From NCBI RefSeq assembly GCF_014646255.1, contig NZ_BMNC01000005.1, positions 124,001 to 188,000 on the forward strand: a stretch of DNA of 64,000 nt. Direction: 5' to 3'. Each line of letters starts with the position of its first letter. The stretch's first letter is position 1. The stretch is from Lentzea pudingi (GTDB lineage Bacteria > Actinomycetota > Actinomycetes > Mycobacteriales > Pseudonocardiaceae). The notes beneath the pieces were generated by a model. It was not told where the DNA came from. It made no database searches and saw only the letters and a program-made list of their open reading frames with translations. Positions 1 to 7,482 of this stretch are shown piece by piece. The translations under genes and the position numbers were made by a program.

Positions 1-564
1 TCGGCGCGGATCATCGAGGCAGTCACCCCGGCCCTGGACCGCGTCGGCATCGGCTCCGGCAAGACCCCGTTCGTCGTCGACCCGGTCTCGGCGTCCATGC
101 ACGGCAACCAACTCCTGGCCGACAACGCGCTGGACGCGTTGCGCGGCCTGCTGTTCCCGCGCGCGACCCTGGTGACGCCGAACCTCGACGAGGTGCGGCT
201 GATCACCGGGATCACCGTGAAGGACCGCGAGGACCAGCGCGTGGCGGCGGAAGCGTTGCACGCCATGGGCCCGGAGTGGGTGCTGGTGAAGGGCGGCCAC
301 ATGTGGGACGACCCGGAGTGCCTCGACCTGCTCTACGACGGCCGTGAGTTCATCGAACTCCCAGGCCCGCGCTACGACACCGAGAACACGCACGGCAGCG
401 GCGACACTCTCGCGTCGTCGATCAGTTCGGCCCTCGCCCGGGGTGCCTCGGTGCCGGAAGCCGTGCGGTTCGGCAAGGACTTCATCGTGAGGTCGGTGGC
501 CGCCGCCTACCCGCTGGGAGCAGGCTCCGGGCCCGTCTCGCCGTTCTGGCGGCTCGACGGCTGA
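1..564 (+). CDS. thiD: Hydroxymethylpyrimidine/phosphomethylpyrimidine kinase, 5'-truncated
   Basis: C-terminal part of ThiD, which phosphorylates HMP and HMP-P to HMP-PP for thiamine diphosphate synthesis in the cytosol. The frame is open from the first base, so the start lies outside the window. Visible ribokinase-fold features are a VVDPVSAS segment early on, TLVTPNLDE, WVLVKGGH and the GSGDTLASS motif carrying the usual catalytic Asp and anion hole. About 187 codons remain of a family length near 265. The thiG, thiS, thiO and thiE genes next door support the pathway assignment. Identity is clear; only the N-terminus is unseen. Confidence 0.93.
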   Translation, partial: SARIIEAVTPALDRVGIGSGKTPFVVDPVSASMHGNQLLADNALDALRGLLFPRATLVTPNLDEVRLITGITVKDREDQRVAAEALHAMGPEWVLVKGGHMWDDPECLDLLYDGREFIELPGPRYDTENTHGSGDTLASSISSALARGASVPEAVRFGKDFIVRSVAAAYPLGAGSGPVSPFWRLDG

Positions 565-572
565 CACCTCGG

Positions 573-605
573 GGTGGCGATCGGAGACGTTCTCCGGTCG
601 CCACC
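573..605. terminator. Bidirectional hairpin between thiD and the MarR gene
   Basis: A 15-nt arm pairs with a 15-nt arm across a 3-nt loop with a single mismatch. It lies just after the thiD stop and before the convergent MarR stop. A second short hairpin (613-627, AGAGCC-gtt-GGCTCT) follows and overlaps the MarR stop codon. There is no long T run, so terminator function is inferred from position and symmetry. Confidence 0.6.
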
Positions 606-625
606 GCCGGCAAGAGCCGTTGGCT

Positions 626-1069
626 CTACTTCGGCTCTTCGCCGACGAGGGTCTCCAGCGCGTCCAGCGCACCGACCAGCGCCGAGATGTGTTCCGGCGT
701 CAGCTGTTCGATCCGCCGCTGCAGCTCGCGCACCCGTGCGGACCGCACGCCGGACACCATCGTCTCGCCCTCGGGCGTGGGGGTGGCGAGCCAGGCGCGG
801 CCGTCCTGCGGGTCGGGTTCGCGCTTCACGTACCCGGCCTCGACCAGGGCGGCGACGATGCGCGACAGCGTCGGGGGTGCCACGCCCTCCTTGTTCGCCA
901 GGTCTCCCAGGCGCATGGGGCCGCAGCGCGCGAGGGTGGCCAGCGCGGAGACCGCGCCGGGGCCGAGTCCGGGGGAACCGGTGCGGCGCAGCAACCGGGC
1001 GAGCCGGCCGATCGCCAGGTACAGGCGCGCGGTCGCGTCCTCGACCTCGGCGTCAATGGGGGCCGTCAC
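626..1069 (-). CDS. MarR-family transcriptional regulator
   Basis: A 147-aa winged-helix regulator. An N-terminal helical segment (LYLAIGRLARLLRR) is followed by a wHTH with MRLGDLANKEGVAPPTLSRI as recognition region and a DPQDGRAWLATPT wing, as in MarR proteins. A longer upstream frame exists, but the GTG at 1069 is preceded by GAGGAGG at suitable spacing and gives the usual family length. It lies 76 bp after thiG on the same strand. Its ligand is unknown. It is a candidate regulator of the dioxygenase whose promoter carries a MarR-like palindrome, but that link is inference. Confidence 0.85.
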   Translation of the reverse strand: MTAPIDAEVEDATARLYLAIGRLARLLRRTGSPGLGPGAVSALATLARCGPMRLGDLANKEGVAPPTLSRIVAALVEAGYVKREPDPQDGRAWLATPTPEGETMVSGVRSARVRELQRRIEQLTPEHISALVGALDALETLVGEEPK

Positions 1070-1145
1070 GGCTTGTCGTCCTCCTCGGCGGGAATTCAGG
1101 TAGTGGTCGATCATCCCCCAACACGTGAGTACCCAAGGTAGCGAC

Positions 1146-1901
1146 TCAGAGGCCCGGCGAAGACGCTTGGGCCCAAAAGCGCTGCGGAATTCGTCCGGCC
1201 AGGCGCGCCAGCCGTCCGCCCTCGACCGCACAACGCATGGCGGCGCCCATCCGTTCCGGGTCCTGGGCCCGTGTGACCGCGGTCGCCAGGAGCACCGCTG
1301 AGCAGCCGAGTTCCATCGCCAGCGCGGCATCGGACGCCGTGCCGATGCCCGCGTCGAGAACTACCGGAACAGAGGCACGAGAAGTGATCAGCTCGATGTT
1401 GTGCGGGTTCCGGATGCCGAGTCCCGTGCCGATGGGAGAGCCCAGCGGCATGACCGTCGCACAGCCGATGTCCTGCAGCTTCAAGGCCAGCACCGGATCG
1501 TCGCTGGTGTAGGGCAGGACGACGAAACCGTCGTTCACGAGCCGCTCGGCCGCGTCGAGCAGCTCGACCGGGTCCGGCAGCAGGGTCTCCTCGTCGTGCA
1601 CGACCTCGAGCTTGACCCACTTCGTCTCCAGCGCCTCGCGCGCCAGCTGGGCGGTCAGCACCGCCTCGGCGGACGTGCGGCAGCCCGCGGTGTTCGGCAG
1701 CACCTCGATCCCCAGGCGCCGCAACAGCTCCAGCACACCGGTCTGGCCGGCCGCGTCGACGCGGCGCATCGCCACGGTCGTCAGCTCGGTGCCGGACGCG
1801 ACCAGGGCCCGTTCCAGCACCGAGAGGTTGGCGGCACCGCCGGTGCCGGTGATGAGCCTGGACCGGAACTCCCGGCCCGCGATGATCAGCGGATCGTCCA
1901 C
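1146..1901 (-). CDS. thiG: Thiazole synthase
   Basis: ThiG builds the thiamine thiazole from deoxyxylulose phosphate, ThiS-thiocarboxylate and dehydroglycine. The 251-aa TIM-barrel protein has the family's normal length. LITGTGG lies near the N-terminus, the WVKLEV segment holds the likely Schiff-base lysine (K97), and PVVLDAGIGT plus AVLLATAV form phosphate-binding loops. The start is GTG and sits one base from the thiS stop, so the two are translationally linked. It forms the last biosynthetic gene of the riboswitch-controlled thiO-thiS-thiG transcript. Confidence 0.96.
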   Translation of the reverse strand: MDDPLIIAGREFRSRLITGTGGAANLSVLERALVASGTELTTVAMRRVDAAGQTGVLELLRRLGIEVLPNTAGCRTSAEAVLTAQLAREALETKWVKLEVVHDEETLLPDPVELLDAAERLVNDGFVVLPYTSDDPVLALKLQDIGCATVMPLGSPIGTGLGIRNPHNIELITSRASVPVVLDAGIGTASDAALAMELGCSAVLLATAVTRAQDPERMGAAMRCAVEGGRLARLAGRIPQRFWAQASSPGL

Positions 1902-1902
1902 G

Positions 1903-2103
1903 TCAGCCTCCCTGGACCGCGGTCAGCACCTCGACCACGCCGCCGTCCGGCACGATCGTCCTGTCCCACAACGCCCTCGGCACCACGGCGCCGTCCAATG
2001 CCACGGCGACTCCGGACGAGGGTGCTCCCACCAGCGTCACGACCGCGGCCACCGACGTGCCCTCGGCCAAGTCGCGGGAGGTCCCGTTCACCTGTGCCTT
2101 CAC
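1903..2103 (-). CDS. thiS: Sulfur carrier protein ThiS
   Basis: A 66-aa ubiquitin-like protein ending in the diagnostic Gly-Gly, which is adenylated and thiocarboxylated to donate sulfur to ThiG. The N-terminal strand (MKAQVNGTSRDL) and the VALDGAVVPR segment fit the beta-grasp fold. It begins with GTG overlapping the thiO stop (GTGA) and ends directly before thiG. Small size and the C-terminal GG leave little doubt. Confidence 0.95.
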   Translation of the reverse strand: MKAQVNGTSRDLAEGTSVAAVVTLVGAPSSGVAVALDGAVVPRALWDRTIVPDGGVVEVLTAVQGG

Positions 2104-3227
2104 GAACTTCCTCCCTCGGCGTCACGACCGGCGGCCTTCGCCCCGTTTTCGGCGCTCAGACGGGTGCATTGCGGTGCCGGCCCCACGTCCTCGTCCTGGT
2201 TGGCTGCGGGCGTGGGGCCGGTGCCGCGAGGCGCCCTGCTGAGCGCCGAAGACGCGGTGGAGGTCGCCGGTCGTGACGCCAGCAGCTCGACCACGAGACG
2301 AGCGGTGTGCGGGGCCAGCAGCAGGCCGTTGCGGTGGTGGCCCGTCGCCGCGATCACGCCCGGTTCGAGCCACCGCACGACCGGCACGTTGTCGGGACTG
2401 CCCGCGCGGAACCCCACGGCGGCCTCGGTCAGCGCGTACTCGGCGATGCCCGGCAGCACGGTTTCCGCGTCCCGCAACAGGTCCCGCACGCCCGCGACGG
2501 ACACGTCGGTGTCGAACCCGGCCTCGTACTGGGTCGCGCCGACGACCAGTCCGTCGTCGCGCGGCACCAGGTACACCGGGCGACCGGAGACCAGCGCGCG
2601 GATCGTGTGCCGCGGGGGCGGCAGCGCGCCGGGCCGGTGGGTGAGCCGCAGGATCTCGCCCTTGACCGGCCGGATCACTCCGCGCAGCGCCGGGTGCAGC
2701 TGCCCGCTCCACGCCCCGGCCGCGATCACGGTGACCCGTCCGTCCACATCGGACGACACCCCGGCGTCCCGGCAAGCCTTCCGCAGTGCGGAAAGCAGCA
2801 CCCTGTTGTCGACGGCCAGGTCGCCCGACGCGTTCACGCCTCCGCGCACCGCCGGACCCAGCGAGGGTTCGAGGGCGCGGATCTCCCGTGACGTCAGCAA
2901 CTCCCCGGCGTGCCGCAGGTCGGCGAGGTCACCGGGCTGCGTCCCGACCGCCAGCGTCCCCGCCTCGAACAGCGGCACACCGATCGACGAGGCGAACGCG
3001 GGCCACATCGCCAGGGCCTCGACCCCCTGCGCCACCACGGCTTCCTCACCGGGCCAGGCCTCCGTCAACGGGGCGAGCATCCCGCCCGCGACCCGCGACC
3101 CGGCGTGCGGCGACCCGTGGTCGGACACGGAGACCGAGAACCCGGCCCGTGCCGCGGCGAGAGCCACGGACAGCCCGATGACACCGCCACCCCGGACGGC
3201 CACTTCCACACTGCTCAAGGCATTCAC
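2100..3227 (-). CDS. thiO: Glycine oxidase ThiO with an added palindrome-encoded tail
   Basis: FAD-dependent oxidase supplying the imine of glycine for thiazole synthesis. The N-terminal dinucleotide site VRGGGVIGLSVALAAARAGF, the AGGMLAPLTEA segment and the C-terminal GHHRNGLLLAP flavin motif are all visible. At 375 aa it is longer than typical ThiO. The catalytic core ends near residue 320, and the remaining ~54 residues (Ser/Ala/Pro/Gly-rich) are encoded inside a 163-bp inverted repeat that stays in frame and runs almost to the stop, which overlaps thiS. The start is placed just downstream of the TPP riboswitch. The core function is secure; whether the tail matters is unknown. Confidence 0.93.
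   Translation of the reverse strand: MNALSSVEVAVRGGGVIGLSVALAAARAGFSVSVSDHGSPHAGSRVAGGMLAPLTEAWPGEEAVVAQGVEALAMWPAFASSIGVPLFEAGTLAVGTQPGDLADLRHAGELLTSREIRALEPSLGPAVRGGVNASGDLAVDNRVLLSALRKACRDAGVSSDVDGRVTVIAAGAWSGQLHPALRGVIRPVKGEILRLTHRPGALPPPRHTIRALVSGRPVYLVPRDDGLVVGATQYEAGFDTDVSVAGVRDLLRDAETVLPGIAEYALTEAAVGFRAGSPDNVPVVRWLEPGVIAATGHHRNGLLLAPHTARLVVELLASRPATSTASSALSRAPRGTGPTPAANQDEDVGPAPQCTRLSAENGAKAAGRDAEGGSS
2118..2280. repeat. 163-bp imperfect palindrome in the thiO 3' end
   Basis: Outer arms of 42 nt (2118-2159 and 2239-2280) match in 37 positions as inverted copies. Inner arms of 17 nt (2171-2187 and 2211-2227) match in 16. Both share the same centre, with a 23-nt loop. The RNA could fold into a roughly 70-bp hairpin between the ThiO core and ThiS. 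No transposase or clear target duplication is visible. It resembles a small non-autonomous palindromic element that inserted without breaking the frame; that origin is inference. Confidence 0.8.
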
Positions 3228-3230
3228 GCT

Positions 3231-3320
3231 CCCTGCGCCGGCATGACCCGGATCAGGTTCGACGGTCGGAGCGAACCACGCTCCCTCTCAGCCCGGTGTT
3301 CTCCGGGCTCCCGTGCGGAC
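3231..3320 (-). promoter_or_regulatory. TPP riboswitch (THI element) upstream of thiOSG
   Basis: On the minus strand the region shows a GC-rich P1/P2 start, the conserved CTGAGA core and the downstream ACCTGATCCGGGTCATGCCG block ending in GCCGGCGCAG, the hallmark TPP aptamer. It ends only a few bases before the thiO start, so control is probably at translation initiation or by premature termination. A -10-like TTATGT (3329-3334, minus) sits just upstream. The divergent thiE start is only about 30 bp away and carries no aptamer of its own. Confidence 0.95.
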
Positions 3321-3350
3321 CGACATCAACATAACGGTTAACGTGCGTAC

Positions 3351-3989
3351 GTGCCAGGACTCGACGGAAACCTGATCAGGCAACGACTCGCCGACGCGAC
3401 CCTCTACCTCTGCACGCCGAACAGGCCTGATCTGGCCGAGTTCGCGGACGCGGCGCTCGCGGGCGGCGTCGACGTCATCCAGTTGCGGGACAAGTCACTG
3501 GAGGCGAAGCAGGAGATCGAGGCGATCGAACTGCTCGCCGAGGCCACCGAACGCCACGGCAAGCTGCTCGCCGTCAACGACCGCGCGGACATCGCCCACG
3601 CCGTCGGAGCCGACGTGCTGCACCTCGGCCAGGACGACCTGCCCGTCCCGCTCGCCCGCCGGATCATCGGTGACGACGTGGTGATCGGCCGGTCCACCCA
3701 CGACGTCGGCCAGATGACCGCGGCGGCGCGGGAGCCCGGCGTGGACTACTTCTGCACCGGCCCGTGCTGGCCGACCCCGACCAAGCCGGGCCGCCCGGCA
3801 CCGGGACTCGACCTCGTCCGGGCCACGAGGACGGACCGCGTGTGGTTCGCGATCGGCGGCATCGACCTCACCAACCTCCACGAGGTCAAGGAAGCCGGAG
3901 CCACCCGAGTGGTCGTCGTGCGGGCCATCACCGAGGCCGAGGACCCCCGCAAGGCCGCCGAGTCGTTCAAACTCGAACTTACTAGTTGA
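3351..3989 (+). CDS. thiE: Thiamine-phosphate synthase
   Basis: ThiE couples HMP-PP with thiazole phosphate to give thiamine phosphate. The 212-aa barrel shows VIQLRDKSL, LLAVNDRADIA, VLHLGQDDLP, IGRSTHD and FAIGGID, the conserved substrate and phosphate-binding loops. The usual PxxxTxTK loop is present as CWPTPTKPG. It starts with GTG without an obvious ribosome site and a promoter lies close upstream, suggesting a leaderless transcript. It diverges from thiOSG and is not downstream of the riboswitch. The last codons overlap the palindrome before the next gene. Confidence 0.95.
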   Translation: MPGLDGNLIRQRLADATLYLCTPNRPDLAEFADAALAGGVDVIQLRDKSLEAKQEIEAIELLAEATERHGKLLAVNDRADIAHAVGADVLHLGQDDLPVPLARRIIGDDVVIGRSTHDVGQMTAAAREPGVDYFCTGPCWPTPTKPGRPAPGLDLVRATRTDRVWFAIGGIDLTNLHEVKEAGATRVVVVRAITEAEDPRKAAESFKLELTS

Positions 3990-4013
3990 AATTTGAACTA
4001 ACAGGCGTACTCT
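3983..4013 (+). promoter_or_regulatory. Putative promoter with MarR-like operator before the dioxygenase
   Basis: TAGTTGAAATTTGAACTA (3983-4000) is an 18-bp palindrome broken at two positions. TTGAAA (3986-3991) and TACTCT (4008-4013) are spaced 16 bp apart as -35/-10, so the operator covers the -35. The -10 ends 7 nt before the GTG start, predicting a leaderless mRNA. AT-rich TTGAAATTTGAA-type palindromes are typical of MarR operators. Confidence 0.55.
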
Positions 4014-4020
4014 CGGGGAC

Positions 4021-4782
4021 GTGAGCGCACCTGTGCTGTACCTGAGCCACGGGGCTCCCCCGCTGGCTGACGACGAGACGTGGACCAGAGAGCTCAAGGA
4101 CTGGTCCGCCACCCTCCCGCGCCCGGAGGCCGTGCTCATGGTCTCCGCGCACTGGGAGGAGGCGCCGACCACCATCGGCGCGACCACCACCGTGCCGCTG
4201 GTCCACGACTTCTGGGGCTTCCCGCAGCGCTACTACGAGGTGGAGTACGAGGCTCCGGGCGCACCAGAGCTCGCGAACGACGTCCGCAAACTGCTCGGCG
4301 GCCACGTCGAGCAGGACGAGCAGCGCGGGCTCGACCACGGCGCGTACGTGCCGCTCAAGGAGATGTTCCCGGACGCCGACGTGCCGGTGCTGCAGATGTC
4401 GATGCCCACGCTCGACCCGCGCGAGCTGCACGAGATCGGCCGCAGGCTCGCGCCGTTGCGGGACCAGAACGTCCTGATCGTCGGCAGCGGGTTCATGACG
4501 CACAACCTGAGCTGCGTGAACTTCCCCGCCGGACCGGACTACGAGCCGCCGTCGTGGTCGAAGGAGTTCGACGACTGGGCGCACCAGCAGCTCGCGAACG
4601 GTGACGTCGACGCGTTGCTCGACTTCCAGGCGAAGGCGCCGGCCGCCGGGATCGCACATCCGAGGACCGAGCACTTCGCCCCGCTGTTCGTCGCGCTGGG
4701 CGCGGCCAGCGACGAGAAGGCCGCCAGCACCGTCGACGGCTTCTGGTACGGGCTGTCGAAGCGGTCAGTGCAGTTCAGCTGA
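4021..4782 (+). CDS. LigB/DODA-family extradiol ring-cleavage dioxygenase
   Basis: A 253-aa class III extradiol dioxygenase related to 4,5-DOPA dioxygenase (YgiD). Visible features are the early YLSHGAPPL metal-ligand His, SAHWEE, LDHGAYVPLKEMFP, VLQMSMP and VGSGFMTHNL. These proteins use non-haem Fe(II) or Zn(II) to open catechol-type rings; the natural substrate in actinobacteria is unknown. It begins with GTG directly downstream of a -10 box. Its last 18 bp overlap the convergent TetR gene. Confidence 0.88.
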   Translation: MSAPVLYLSHGAPPLADDETWTRELKDWSATLPRPEAVLMVSAHWEEAPTTIGATTTVPLVHDFWGFPQRYYEVEYEAPGAPELANDVRKLLGGHVEQDEQRGLDHGAYVPLKEMFPDADVPVLQMSMPTLDPRELHEIGRRLAPLRDQNVLIVGSGFMTHNLSCVNFPAGPDYEPPSWSKEFDDWAHQQLANGDVDALLDFQAKAPAAGIAHPRTEHFAPLFVALGAASDEKAASTVDGFWYGLSKRSVQFS

Positions 4783-5328
4783 GCCTTCCAGGAACAGGGT
4801 GGCGAGCCGCCGCGCGACGGCGGGCGTCCCGTTGCGGACGCCCGAGCTCGCCATCAGCAGCAGCACCACGTCGTCAACCGAGAAGTCGGCCCGCAGCCGT
4901 CCGGCCGCCTTCGCCCGGCGGATGAGTTCGGCGAGCGCGCGGAACGACGTCTCGCGCACCGCCGCGAAGTCGATCGCCTTCGGGTAGGCGCTCGTGAACG
5001 CCGCCGCGAACCCGCGGTCGAGCACGTGCAGCCGGCAGACCTCCTCCACGGTCCGGCGGAACCCCTCCCACGGGTCCGGGTGCGCGAGCCCCTCCTCCAC
5101 CACGGCGGTGCAGGCCTCCATCTGCTCCGAGAAGGCCTCCACCACCAACGCCTCCTTGGTCGGGAAGCGGCGGTAGAGGGTGGCCGGACCGACGCCGGCG
5201 CGGCGGGCGATCTCGCGCATCGGCACGTCCAGGCCCTCCGCCGCGAACACCTCGCGCGCGACCGCCATGATCCGGTCGCGGTTGTCCCGGGCGTCCGAGC
5301 GCAGGTTGTGAGTCAGATTCGCCGTCAC
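4765..5328 (-). CDS. TetR-family transcriptional regulator
   Basis: A repressor-type protein of about 187 aa. The N-terminal helix-turn-helix is clear (RIMAVAREVFAAEGL, MREIARRAGVGPATLYRRF, PTKEALV). The C-terminal helical ligand domain has no recognisable specificity. The GTG start at 5328 is preferred; an upstream ATG (5379) would run into the divergent gene's start. It is divergent from a quinone reductase, with an inverted repeat between them, the normal arrangement for a local repressor responding to an electrophile or drug-like ligand. Confidence 0.88.
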   Translation of the reverse strand: MTANLTHNLRSDARDNRDRIMAVAREVFAAEGLDVPMREIARRAGVGPATLYRRFPTKEALVVEAFSEQMEACTAVVEEGLAHPDPWEGFRRTVEEVCRLHVLDRGFAAAFTSAYPKAIDFAAVRETSFRALAELIRRAKAAGRLRADFSVDDVVLLLMASSGVRNGTPAVARRLATLFLEGSAELH

Positions 5329-5345
5329 CGTCTCAGTTTCGGCTA

Positions 5346-5365
5346 AGTGGACGCCCTGTTCCACT
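5346..5365. promoter_or_regulatory. Candidate TetR operator
   Basis: AGTGGA and TCCACT form a perfect inverted repeat separated by 8 bp, centred between the divergent TetR and quinone-reductase genes. Position and size fit a TetR-family dimer site that would control both genes. Confidence 0.5.
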
Positions 5366-5377
5366 AATTTCGCCGCC

Positions 5378-6277
5378 ATGCGAGCTCTTCAGTTCTCCGA
5401 ATACGGCCCCGCCGACCTGCTGCACGTGGCCGAGGTCGCCGAACCGCACGCGGGTCCCGGCCAGATCCGCATCGCCGTCCGCGCCTCCGGGGTCACGCCG
5501 GGCGACGCCTACCTGCGCTCCGGGATGTTCGGCGACCGGCTGCCGCTGCCGCACGTGCCCGGCATGGACGCGGCCGGTGTCGTCGACGAAGTGGGCGAGG
5601 GGGTCACGAACGTCCGTGAGGGCGACGAGGTGTTCGGCATGGTCGACCTGGCCCGGCTCGGTGGCGCCAACGCCGAGCACGCGGTGCTGGCGGCGTGGGC
5701 GCCCAGGCCGGCGGCGCTGAGCTGGGAGCAGGCGGGCGGCGCGGCAGGCAACGTGGAGACCGCCACCAGGACGCTGGACCTGCTCGGGGTGGGTGACGGC
5801 ACGACGGTGCTCATCGCGGGTGCGGCAGGCGGTGTCGGCACGGTGGCGATCCAGCTGGCCGTCGCGCGGGGCGCGAAGGTGATCGGCACCGCCGGACCGG
5901 CGACCCAGGACTTCGTCGGGGAACTGGGTGCGATCCCGGTCGTCTACGGCGAGGGCCTGGCCGATCGGGTCGGCGCTGTCGACGCGGTCCTGCACTGCGC
6001 GGGCACGGTGGCCGACCTGGTCGCGATCGCGGGCTCACCGGACCGCGTGGTGACGATCGCGGACATGTCCGGCGAACACGGAATCCGGTTGTCCCACACG
6101 GCAGGAGGTCCCGGCGCCGACCCGCAGGCGCTGCACGGTCTCGCGATCGCCGCCGACCTCGCCGAGCGGGGCTCGTTCACCGTGCCGCTCGCCGGGGTCT
6201 TCCCGCTCTCCGAAGCCGCCGCCGCGCACAGGCTGATCGAGACCGGCCACGCCCACGGCAAGATCGTGCTGGTCTGA
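5378..6277 (+). CDS. NADPH:quinone reductase-like medium-chain dehydrogenase
   Basis: A 299-aa zinc-free MDR protein. The GroES-like N-terminus (MRALQFSEYGPADLL, VKASG-type VRASGVTPGD, VPGMDAAGVV) precedes a Rossmann domain with the AGAAGGVG nucleotide motif near residue 148. No structural-zinc cysteine cluster is seen. Such enzymes reduce quinones or alpha,beta-unsaturated carbonyls with NADPH. Regulation by the divergent TetR protein is likely. A strong hairpin follows the stop. Confidence 0.9.
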   Translation: MRALQFSEYGPADLLHVAEVAEPHAGPGQIRIAVRASGVTPGDAYLRSGMFGDRLPLPHVPGMDAAGVVDEVGEGVTNVREGDEVFGMVDLARLGGANAEHAVLAAWAPRPAALSWEQAGGAAGNVETATRTLDLLGVGDGTTVLIAGAAGGVGTVAIQLAVARGAKVIGTAGPATQDFVGELGAIPVVYGEGLADRVGAVDAVLHCAGTVADLVAIAGSPDRVVTIADMSGEHGIRLSHTAGGPGADPQALHGLAIAADLAERGSFTVPLAGVFPLSEAAAAHRLIETGHAHGKIVLV

Positions 6278-6286
6278 GAACGCGAA

Positions 6287-6318
6287 AGCGCCGCGACACC
6301 AGGAGGTGCCGCGGCGCT
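6287..6318. terminator. Bidirectional terminator hairpin
   Basis: A 14-nt stem with one mismatch (AGCGCCGCG core) and a 4-nt loop lies between two convergent genes. It follows the quinone-reductase stop and precedes the S1 protease stop on the other strand. Confidence 0.75.
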
Positions 6319-6330
6319 CTCAGCTCAGGA

Positions 6331-7482
6331 CTAGCCCCGCGTGAGGGTCAGGCCGTAGCGCGACAGGATCGGGTTGAGCGGCTGGAAGTACGTGGTGCCG
6401 CCGGACGAGCAGTTGCCCGAACCGCCGGACGTCACGCCCTGGGCCTGGCCGAAGCCGGAACCCGCCACCCACGAACCACCCGAGTCGCCACCCTCGGCAC
6501 AGGCGTTGGTGCGGGTGAGACCCCGGACCGAGCCCTGCGGGTAGTTCACGGTCTGGTTCTTCGCCTGGACGGTGCCGCAGCGCCATCCGGTCGTCGAACC
6601 CGAGCGGCAGATCTGGGCGCCGACAGCGGCCTCGGTGTTGCCGCGGACGATCACGTTCGCGCCGCCGTAGCGGTTGACCCACGGCCGCGGCGTCCAGTTC
6701 GCGTTCGTGCGCACCCAGGCGTAGTCGTTGCCGGGGAACACCGAGCCGGCGAACGTGCCCTGCGCGACCCGGTTGAACCCGGAGACCGCGGTGCCGGTGC
6801 GGCCGCAGTGACCTGCGGTGACGTAACCACCGGTCACGGAGAAGCCGAGCGAGCAACGGCCGCCGCCCATGTAGATGGCGTCACCGCCGCGCAGGTCGTA
6901 CAGCGGGGTCGGGCTCTCGGTCACCTCGGCGACCTTGACCGCGCCGCTGATGGACTTGGCCGTCGCGATCCACTGGTCCGCGGCGGCGTCGCGCACGTTC
7001 TTGTTGACCTCGACGACGACGCTGTTCGACTGCTCGTCGACGCGCCAGCTCGTGATCGCCGCGGGGGCGGTCATGAGGTCGAGGACCGACTTGGTCCCGC
7101 TCAGCTGGGTCAGCGAGTTCGAGACGACCTTGGTGTCCGCGCCGGTCACGGAGAGTCCCGGCTTGGTCACCGCCACGGTCAGTCTGCCGCTCGCCTGGTC
7201 GATCCAGGCTCCGCCGAACGCGTCGCCCAGGGAGGACTTCGCGGACTCCGCGACTTGGCCTGACTGGGCGTCATTGGCCAACCGGACGCGTGCCTGGTCT
7301 GCGTTCAGGCCCAAATCACGCTGGACCGCTTGGAGCAATTCGGCCGGGTAGCTCTCCGTATCGGAACCGGATGAGGCGACCGGTGCGGCAGGGGCGCCAA
7401 ACGCCGGTACGCTGAGAGCAGTGACGACTCCGGTGGCGAGCAACACGGCACCGGTTACACGGGCCGCACTCGTGCGGTTCAT
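6331..7482 (-). CDS. Secreted S1-family serine protease (streptogrisin/alpha-lytic type)
   Basis: A 383-aa preproenzyme. Residues 1-30 form a Sec signal peptide with AxA-type end (VPAFGA). Residues about 40-190 are the alpha-lytic-type pro-domain needed for folding. The mature chymotrypsin-fold protease starts near YDLRGGDAIYMGG. The triad is visible as H225 (TAGHCG), D253 (GNDYAW) and S334 (GGDSGGS), and Cys pairs flank the His and Ser. Substrate preference is not deducible beyond the streptogrisin group. GAGGGAG provides a ribosome site. The leader upstream is long and structured. Confidence 0.94.
   Translation of the reverse strand: MNRTSAARVTGAVLLATGVVTALSVPAFGAPAAPVASSGSDTESYPAELLQAVQRDLGLNADQARVRLANDAQSGQVAESAKSSLGDAFGGAWIDQASGRLTVAVTKPGLSVTGADTKVVSNSLTQLSGTKSVLDLMTAPAAITSWRVDEQSNSVVVEVNKNVRDAAADQWIATAKSISGAVKVAEVTESPTPLYDLRGGDAIYMGGGRCSLGFSVTGGYVTAGHCGRTGTAVSGFNRVAQGTFAGSVFPGNDYAWVRTNANWTPRPWVNRYGGANVIVRGNTEAAVGAQICRSGSTTGWRCGTVQAKNQTVNYPQGSVRGLTRTNACAEGGDSGGSWVAGSGFGQAQGVTSGGSGNCSSGGTTYFQPLNPILSRYGLTLTRG

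Noticed and set aside
1401..3341. Long plus-strand ORFs across thiG-thiS-thiO
   Set aside because: Arg/Pro/Ala-rich shadows of the minus-strand thi genes, a usual artefact of high GC.
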